A DNA stretch of 64,000 nucleotides from contig PBYI01000052.1 in the NCBI GenBank assembly GCA_002729525.1, positions 1-64,000 of the forward strand, written 5' to 3'. This document shows, one piece after another, positions 59,552 to 64,000 of this stretch. Each line of letters begins with the position of its first letter. Position 1 is the first letter of the stretch. Position numbers and translations under genes: made by a program. The notes below the pieces were generated by a model. It did not search any database. It saw only the letters and a program-made list of their open reading frames with translations, and was not told the origin of the DNA. Source of the stretch: Nocardioides sp. Its GTDB lineage: Bacteria > Actinomycetota > Actinomycetes > Propionibacteriales > Nocardioidaceae.

Positions 59552-59641
59552 TGTAACACGCCGTCCAGGCATCTACCCGACTGATCGATCAGCCCGGTAG
59601 ACGGTCCATGCGTGCGGTAGCTCGCTGAATAGCGTGTTACA
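59552..59641. repeat. 90-bp hairpin element, copy B
   Basis: It has the same perfect 10-base ends as copy A. Its reverse complement aligns with copy A with no gaps at 77 of 90 positions. In the inner stem two base pairs (element positions 44-67 and 48-63) are swapped in both strands, and two others change between Watson-Crick and GU. Confidence 0.85.
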
Positions 59642-59672
59642 TGAGCAGGAGCCCGCGCCGCGAGCGACCATC

Positions 59673-60374
59673 TCAGCGGTAGGTGCGCAGCGCCTCGGGC
59701 AGGTGCGTGTGGTCGTTGAAGGACAGCAGCCGCGGCGCCGACCGGCCCACCACGACCCGCGTGACGGCGGCGTTGACCGTGACGGTGTTGAACGACGGCC
59801 ACAGCCGCGCCACTGCGCCCGGGTCGTACGTCGTCCCGCTCGCGGCGGCCGGGTCGACCATCCCCGCGGCGGCGATGCCGATCGGACCGCCAGACGTCAC
59901 CACGACGACCGTCGCGCCGGAGCCGGCGAGCGCGGTAGCCGCGCCGAGCGACCCGTGCACCCGGGACACGAAGGTCGACCACGGCTCGGGGCCGTCGAGC
60001 TCGCCGCGCATCCACCGGTCGGTGACGTCCTCGAACAGCGCCTGGAACGCCTTGCGGTCGCCCATCACCTCGGCCGCGCGCGGGTCCGACCCGACCAGGC
60101 CGACGTGGTCGAACTCGTCCCACCCGGCGTCGACGGCCGGCTCGAGATCCTCGCCCGAGCCGTCCAGCGACCAGCCGGCCGTCTCCGCGACGGCCTCGAG
60201 CGTCTCGCGGTGCCGCCGCATCGACCCCCGCACGATCGCGGTCGGCACGACGCCCGCAGCGGCGAACGCGCGCCCGAGCGCACGCCCCTGCTCCCACCCG
60301 GTGTCGGACAGCACGTCGTAGTCGTCGGAGCCGAACGACGCCTGGCCGTGCCGCACCAGCAGCAGCACCCCCAT
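59673..60374 (-). CDS. Histidine phosphatase family protein
   Basis: This 233-residue protein has the phosphoglycerate-mutase/phosphatase motif LLVRHGQASFG (His9 phosphoacceptor), a second arginine region (GSMRRHRETLEAV) and the second histidine in a TSGGPIG segment, where the usual His-Gly has become Ser-Gly-Gly. The substrate cannot be told. It is the last gene of an operon with the APH-type kinase and acyl-CoA dehydrogenase upstream, one base apart from the kinase stop. The second-His change could reduce activity. Confidence 0.83.
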   Translation of the reverse strand: MGVLLLVRHGQASFGSDDYDVLSDTGWEQGRALGRAFAAAGVVPTAIVRGSMRRHRETLEAVAETAGWSLDGSGEDLEPAVDAGWDEFDHVGLVGSDPRAAEVMGDRKAFQALFEDVTDRWMRGELDGPEPWSTFVSRVHGSLGAATALAGSGATVVVVTSGGPIGIAAAGMVDPAAASGTTYDPGAVARLWPSFNTVTVNAAVTRVVVGRSAPRLLSFNDHTHLPEALRTYR

Positions 60375-60375
60375 C

Positions 60376-61473
60376 TCAGGCGCCCGCCAGCAGCTGCCTG
60401 CAGCGCTGCTCCAGGTAGCCGACCATCACGCCGAAGTGCTCGAAGGCGGGGTTGGTGGTCTGGCCGTTGGCGTAGCGGTACCAGATCTGCTGGATGATCA
60501 CCGCGAGCCGGAAGACGCCGAAGACCTCGTAGAAGCGCCACTGCTCCGGCGTGACGGACAGCCCGGCGCGGGCGCAGTAGCGCTCCACGACCTCCGCGCG
60601 GGTCCACATGCCCGGGGCGTTGGTGGGCTGGCGGCGGGTCAGCCGGAACATCTCGTCGTCGTCGGCCTGCACCCAGTAGGCGAGCGCGCCGCCGAGGTCC
60701 ATCAGCGGGTCGCCGACGGTCGCCATCTCCCAGTCGAGCACCGCCGCGACCTCGGGCTCGCCCTCGTCGAGCCCGCGCAGCACGAGGTTGTCCAGGCGCA
60801 GGTCGTTGTGGATGAGCCGCTGCGCGACGTCGGCGGGCTGCTCGGCGTCGAGCCACCCCGTAACGTCCGACCAGTCGCCGGTGTCGTCGGTGCGGGCGTC
60901 GGCGAACCGCTTGGTCCAGCCGGCGACCTGGCGCGCGACGTACCCCTCTCCCTTGCCGAGCGCGGCCAGCGCCGGCACCGCGGAGACGTCGACGGAGTGC
61001 AGGTCGGCGACGGTGTCGAAGAACGTACGGCACAGCGCGTCGGCCTGCTCGGGCGTCGTCGACTCCGGCAGGTCGCGACGCAGGATCGCGCCGTCGACCT
61101 TCTCCATCACGTAGAACTCCGACCCGATGACCGACTCGTCGGTGCAGTGGCCGACCATCGCCGGCACCGGCGCGAAGACCGGGGCGAGCGCGCTCTGCAC
61201 GGTGTACTCGCGACCCATGTCGTGCGCGCCGCGGGCCTTGGTGCCGCTCGGCGGGCGGCGCAGGATCAGGTCGGGCCCGTCGTCGTACCGCAGCAGGTAG
61301 GTGAGGTTGGAGGCGCCGCCGGGGAACTGGCGCACCTCCGCGATCGGCCCGCGGTCGAGCCACGCGGCCACGGCCTCCACGTCGAAGGAGTCCTCCTCGC
61401 GGACCTCCTTGGCAGGGTTGCCGTCGGCGCCCGACGCGCCCGCACCACCCGTACCACCAGACGCCCCGCTCAT
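60376..61473 (-). CDS. Phosphotransferase (APH/ACAD10-like kinase domain) family protein
   Basis: This 365-residue kinase-fold protein has the catalytic loop RLIHNDLRLDNLVL and metal motif VAAVLDWEMATVGDPLMDLG, typical of the ACAD10/11-type APH group rather than antibiotic kinases. Upstream are VRQFPGGASNLTYLLR and LILRRPPSGTKARGAHDMGREY. In LvaA of Pseudomonas and in human ACAD10/11 such domains phosphorylate 4-hydroxyacyl-CoA, and a paired dehydrogenase-fold protein then removes the phosphate. The ATG at 61473 overlaps the stop of the acyl-CoA dehydrogenase by four bases. Confidence 0.9.
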   Translation of the reverse strand: MSGASGGTGGAGASGADGNPAKEVREEDSFDVEAVAAWLDRGPIAEVRQFPGGASNLTYLLRYDDGPDLILRRPPSGTKARGAHDMGREYTVQSALAPVFAPVPAMVGHCTDESVIGSEFYVMEKVDGAILRRDLPESTTPEQADALCRTFFDTVADLHSVDVSAVPALAALGKGEGYVARQVAGWTKRFADARTDDTGDWSDVTGWLDAEQPADVAQRLIHNDLRLDNLVLRGLDEGEPEVAAVLDWEMATVGDPLMDLGGALAYWVQADDDEMFRLTRRQPTNAPGMWTRAEVVERYCARAGLSVTPEQWRFYEVFGVFRLAVIIQQIWYRYANGQTTNPAFEHFGVMVGYLEQRCRQLLAGA

Positions 61474-62738
61474 CGCGACGCCCCGTACTTGCCGAGCTCC
61501 AGCCGGGCGACCATGCCGCGGTGCACCTCGTCGGGCCCGTCGGCCAGGCGCAACGCCCGGGCGTTGACCCACGCGCCGGCCAGCGGGTGGTCGTCGGACA
61601 TGCCGCCGCCGCCGTGCAGCTGGATGGCCATGTCGATCACCTTCTGCGCCATGGTGGGGGCGGCGACCTTGATCTGGGCGACCTCGCTGAGCGCGTTGAG
61701 CGGTCCGCCGGTGTCGAGCTTCCAGGCGGCGTGCAGCACCAGCAGCCGCACCTGGTCGATGGCGATCCGGGCCTCCGCGATCCGCTCGCGGTTGCCGCCG
61801 AGGCCGACCAGCCGCTTGCCGAACGCCGAGCGCTCCAGGCCGCGGCGGCAGGCGCGCTCCAGCGCCATCTCGGCCAGGCCGACCAGGCGCATGCAGTGGT
61901 GCACCCGGCCCGGGCCGAGCCGGCCCTGCGCGATCGCGAACGCCTCGCCGGGCCCGCCGATGGCGTACGACAGCGGCACGCGGACGTCGTCGAAGCTGAC
62001 CTCGCCGTGGCCCAGCGGCTCGTCGAGGTAGCCCATCGTGTTGAGCATCCGGTCGACCGTCACGCCCGGGTCGTCGGCCGGCACGAGCACCATCGAGTGC
62101 CGGTGGTGGCGGTCGGCGTCGGGGTCGGTGAGCCCCATGAAGACGAAGACCTTGCAGTCGGGGTGGCCCACGCCGGTCGACCACCACTTGCGACCCGACA
62201 CGACCATCTCGTCGCCGTCGACGACCGCGGTCGCGGCCATGTTGGTGGCGTCGGAGGAGGCGATCTCGGGCTCGGTCATCCCGAACGCCGACCGGATCCG
62301 GCCGTCCAGCAGCGGCACCAGCCACTCCTCGCGCTGCTCGGGGGTGCCGTACTTCAGCAGCACCTCCATGTTGCCGGTGTCGGGCGCGTTGCAGTTCATC
62401 ACCAGCGGGCCGAGCGTGGTGCCGCCGGTGAGCTCGGCGATCGGGGCGTACTCGGTGTTCGACAGCCCGTCGCCCCCGTCGGGGCCGTACTCCGCGGCGT
62501 ACTCCGCGACGGCCGGGACGTGGTCGGCGCGCGGCATCCAGAGGTTCCACAGGCCACGCTCGCGGGCCTTGCCCTTGAGTTCCTCCACGACCGGCAGCGG
62601 CCGCCAGGCGGAGCCGTCGACGCGGGCCGCGGCGAGGTCACGGTGGTAGCCCTCCTCGACGGGCAGCACCTCCTCCTCGAGGAAGGCCTTCACGCGGGCG
62701 GTCAGGTCGGCGGCACGAGGCGACGGTGCGAAGTCCAC
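61470..62738 (-). CDS. Acyl-CoA dehydrogenase (ACAD10/11-like partner of APH kinase)
   Basis: This 422-residue protein is an acyl-CoA dehydrogenase of the long form: MNCNAPDTGNMEVLLKYGT, SAFGMTEPEIASSDATNMAATAVVDGDEMV, KWWSTGVGHPDCKVFVFMG, and a C-terminal MAIQLHGGGGMSDDHPLAGAW. The NCNAPDTGNME and TEPEIASSDATN motifs are typical of the ACAD10/11 branch. With the adjacent kinase it may process 4-hydroxyacyl-CoAs; ordinary beta-oxidation is the alternative. It starts at GTG 62738 and leads a three-gene minus-strand operon. Confidence 0.9.
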   Translation of the reverse strand: MDFAPSPRAADLTARVKAFLEEEVLPVEEGYHRDLAAARVDGSAWRPLPVVEELKGKARERGLWNLWMPRADHVPAVAEYAAEYGPDGGDGLSNTEYAPIAELTGGTTLGPLVMNCNAPDTGNMEVLLKYGTPEQREEWLVPLLDGRIRSAFGMTEPEIASSDATNMAATAVVDGDEMVVSGRKWWSTGVGHPDCKVFVFMGLTDPDADRHHRHSMVLVPADDPGVTVDRMLNTMGYLDEPLGHGEVSFDDVRVPLSYAIGGPGEAFAIAQGRLGPGRVHHCMRLVGLAEMALERACRRGLERSAFGKRLVGLGGNRERIAEARIAIDQVRLLVLHAAWKLDTGGPLNALSEVAQIKVAAPTMAQKVIDMAIQLHGGGGMSDDHPLAGAWVNARALRLADGPDEVHRGMVARLELGKYGASR

Positions 62739-62836
62739 GGTGGCGACCCTAGACCCGCCACCGGAGGCCGCGGGTCGTGCGCAACGCGGTGAACCCGTCG
62801 TACGCCGCGCACGGTCGCGCGTGCTTGGATCGGGGG

Positions 62837-63436
62837 ATGCGCCCCCACCTGCACCGGACCGCCGCGCTGCTCACCGGCGCGGTCCTCGCGCTCGGCGCCA
62901 CCGCGTGCTCCGGCGACGGGGGCACCGACGGCAGCGGCGACGCGCCGTCGTCGGACGCCAGCGCGTCCGCGACGTCCGACGACGGCGCGGGCGGCGAGGA
63001 CTCCCTGCGCGACGCGATCGCCGACCTCTACAACGGCCCGGACCCCGACGCGACCGGCGACCCGGCCGAGGGCGAGTGCTTCGCCGACGAGCTCATCGAC
63101 CGGCTCGGCGAGGACGGTCTGGTCGAGGCCGGCATCGCCGAGGAGGGCGGCGGTGTGGTCGACCGGCCGGCCGCGCTCGACGAGCCGACCGCCGAGGCCT
63201 GGGCCGACGCGACCCTGGCGTGCAGCGACTTCTACGAGACCTCGGCGGCCGCGCTCCAGGCGCAGAGCCCCAAGGACCTCGACGAGCCGGCGTACGCCGA
63301 CTGCCTGCGCGACGCGGTCACCGAGGACGACGTGCGCGCCGCGCTGGTCGCGAGCCTGACCGGGGCGCTCGACGACCCGGCGGTCACCACGCTGAGCCGG
63401 GCGCAGGCGACCTGCGCCGACGGCGCCGTCTCCTGA
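62837..63436 (+). CDS. Predicted lipoprotein, hypothetical
   Basis: This 199-residue exported protein has a signal peptide with lipobox LGATAC, a Gly/Ser/Asp-rich linker, and a helical mature domain with four cysteines (GECFADELIDR, TLACSDFYET, ADCLRDAV, QATCADGA) that could form two disulfides. The family is not recognised, but similar small Cys-rich helical lipoproteins are common in related actinobacteria. It starts at ATG 62837 after GGGGG. It is divergent from the acyl-CoA dehydrogenase gene and ends just before a terminator hairpin. Confidence 0.72.
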   Translation: MRPHLHRTAALLTGAVLALGATACSGDGGTDGSGDAPSSDASASATSDDGAGGEDSLRDAIADLYNGPDPDATGDPAEGECFADELIDRLGEDGLVEAGIAEEGGGVVDRPAALDEPTAEAWADATLACSDFYETSAAALQAQSPKDLDEPAYADCLRDAVTEDDVRAALVASLTGALDDPAVTTLSRAQATCADGAVS

Positions 63437-63447
63437 GCCGACCGCGC

Positions 63448-63463
63448 GACCCCGAGAGGGGTC
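63448..63463. terminator. Hairpin with GAGA loop between convergent genes
   Basis: GACCCC pairs with GGGGTC around a GAGA tetraloop. It lies between the lipoprotein stop and the stop of the converging membrane protein gene, so it can end both transcripts. Confidence 0.55.
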
Positions 63464-64000
63464 AGGCCGCGGCGACGGTCGTGACCACCCGCGCCCGCAC
63501 CACCGGGTCGCTCCACGCCCGCCGCACCCGCAGCAGCCGGGCGGTCGACCAGGCCGCCATCGGCACGGCCAGCAGGAGCGGCACCAGCGGGTCGGGCGCC
63601 TGCGAGAACAGCGAGAAGGTCAGGCCGGTGATCGTCGTGACGAGCGCGAGCCGGGCGGAGTAGCCGACCATCACGGCGGGCGGCGCGGGCGTGGCGCGGG
63701 CGCTCCGGAGATCGGCGGCGTACGGCTTGCGGGTCGACCAGCGCATGCCGGCGCCGACGACCTGGAGCGTCACCACGAGGGTGGCGCCGAGCATGGCCGC
63801 GAGCTGGCTCGGGGTCGGGGGCCCGGCGCGCAGCGAGGCGACCGCGACGGTGAGGAACGACGCCGTCAGCAGGAACTCCGCCAGCACGTAGGCCCGCGCG
63901 TCGAACGCCGTCGTCGGCGAGGTCGGCAGGCTCTCGCGCCACAGCGCGCCGCGGCCGTCGAGGCACCACACGTTGACGCCGAAGAGCAGCACGCCGCCGG
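63462..64000 (-). CDS. Integral membrane protein, ABC-transporter-permease-like (5' end outside window)
   Basis: About 179 residues are visible; the frame is open to the window edge, so the start lies beyond 64000 and the GTG at 63992 is unlikely to be the true one. Several hydrophobic helices are present. The segment GVNVWCLDGRGALWRESLP followed by ARAYVLAEFLLTASFLTVAVASL resembles ABC-2 type permease subunits of actinobacteria. The sequence ends with a basic segment (ARLLRVRRAWSDPVVRARVV). No ATPase gene is visible in the window. The call is tentative. Confidence 0.55.
   Translation of the reverse strand, partial: GGVLLFGVNVWCLDGRGALWRESLPTSPTTAFDARAYVLAEFLLTASFLTVAVASLRAGPPTPSQLAAMLGATLVVTLQVVGAGMRWSTRKPYAADLRSARATPAPPAVMVGYSARLALVTTITGLTFSLFSQAPDPLVPLLLAVPMAAWSTARLLRVRRAWSDPVVRARVVTTVAAA

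Overview
The window is chromosomal DNA of a high-GC Gram-positive actinobacterium. Very high GC, frequent GTG starts, ATGA/GTGA stop-start overlaps, DUF2510 proteins, and a sigK-rskA-ufaA gene neighbourhood like the one in Mycobacterium all point that way. A DUF222/HNH protein, many small secreted lipoproteins and acyl-CoA gene sets suggest a Nocardioides-like member of the Propionibacteriales; the genus is inference. No rRNA, tRNA, CRISPR array, insertion sequence or phage module was seen.

Layout. 1-6.7 kb: an HNH protein cut by the window edge, a glutathionyl-hydroquinone-reductase-like enzyme, two DUF2510 membrane proteins around a zinc metallopeptidase with an apparent CTG start, and two secreted proteins. 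6.8-13.9 kb: a three-gene minus-strand cassette (transglutaminase-DUF2126 amidoligase, circularly permuted ATP-grasp fused to alpha-E, second transglutaminase) of the kind proposed to make or modify peptides. 13.9-19.3 kb: an HisC-type aminotransferase, a VanZ protein, a dimethylargininase-like enzyme divergent from a GntR regulator with a palindromic operator between them, then a holin-fold membrane protein, a low-molecular-weight phosphatase and a fructosamine-kinase-like enzyme (a likely protein-deglycation pair). 19.4-22.3 kb: an MprAB-like two-component system plus lipoprotein. 22.4-26.3 kb: pabB, pabA and a PhzE-like fused chorismate enzyme. 26.4-30.7 kb: a lipoprotein, an orphan MbcA/ParS-like domain protein, a HelD-like RNA polymerase factor and a crotonase. 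30.8-40.5 kb: a membrane sulfite-oxidase-fold enzyme and then the SigK locus: fasciclin lipoprotein behind a SigK-like promoter, sigK, rskA, an amine-oxidase-like/DUF1365 fusion, two cyclopropane-synthase-type methyltransferases and a DUF1295 protein. 40.5-44.8 kb: a persulfide dioxygenase-rhodanese behind CsoR/CstR-type operators, a BrkB protein, a hypothetical protein and a VOC protein.

44.8-55.8 kb holds two minus-strand acyl-CoA catabolic operons separated by a voltage-gated sodium-channel homologue and a SRPBCC protein. One is accD-accA-acyl-CoA dehydrogenase. The other is tetR-TIGR03084-atuA-acyl-CoA dehydrogenase. The promoters of both carry the same 17-base operator core, so the TetR probably controls both. 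55.8-56.7 kb is a HepT/MntA toxin-antitoxin pair in which the antitoxin carries an extra N-terminal helix-turn-helix. The rest is a short-chain dehydrogenase, a secreted protein, a VanZ-RDD fusion, an operon of acyl-CoA dehydrogenase, APH-family kinase and histidine phosphatase (resembling ACAD10/11 and LvaA/LvaC logic), a lipoprotein, and a membrane protein cut by the right edge.

The most unexplained non-coding signal is a family of hairpin elements with TGTAACACGC/GCGTGTTACA ends. Two 90-bp copies (49629-49718 and, inverted, 59552-59641) match at 77 of 90 positions and show compensatory base-pair changes; a third 70-bp relative lies at 59463-59532. A separate 48-bp hairpin repeat occurs at 1053-1100 and 52451-52498.
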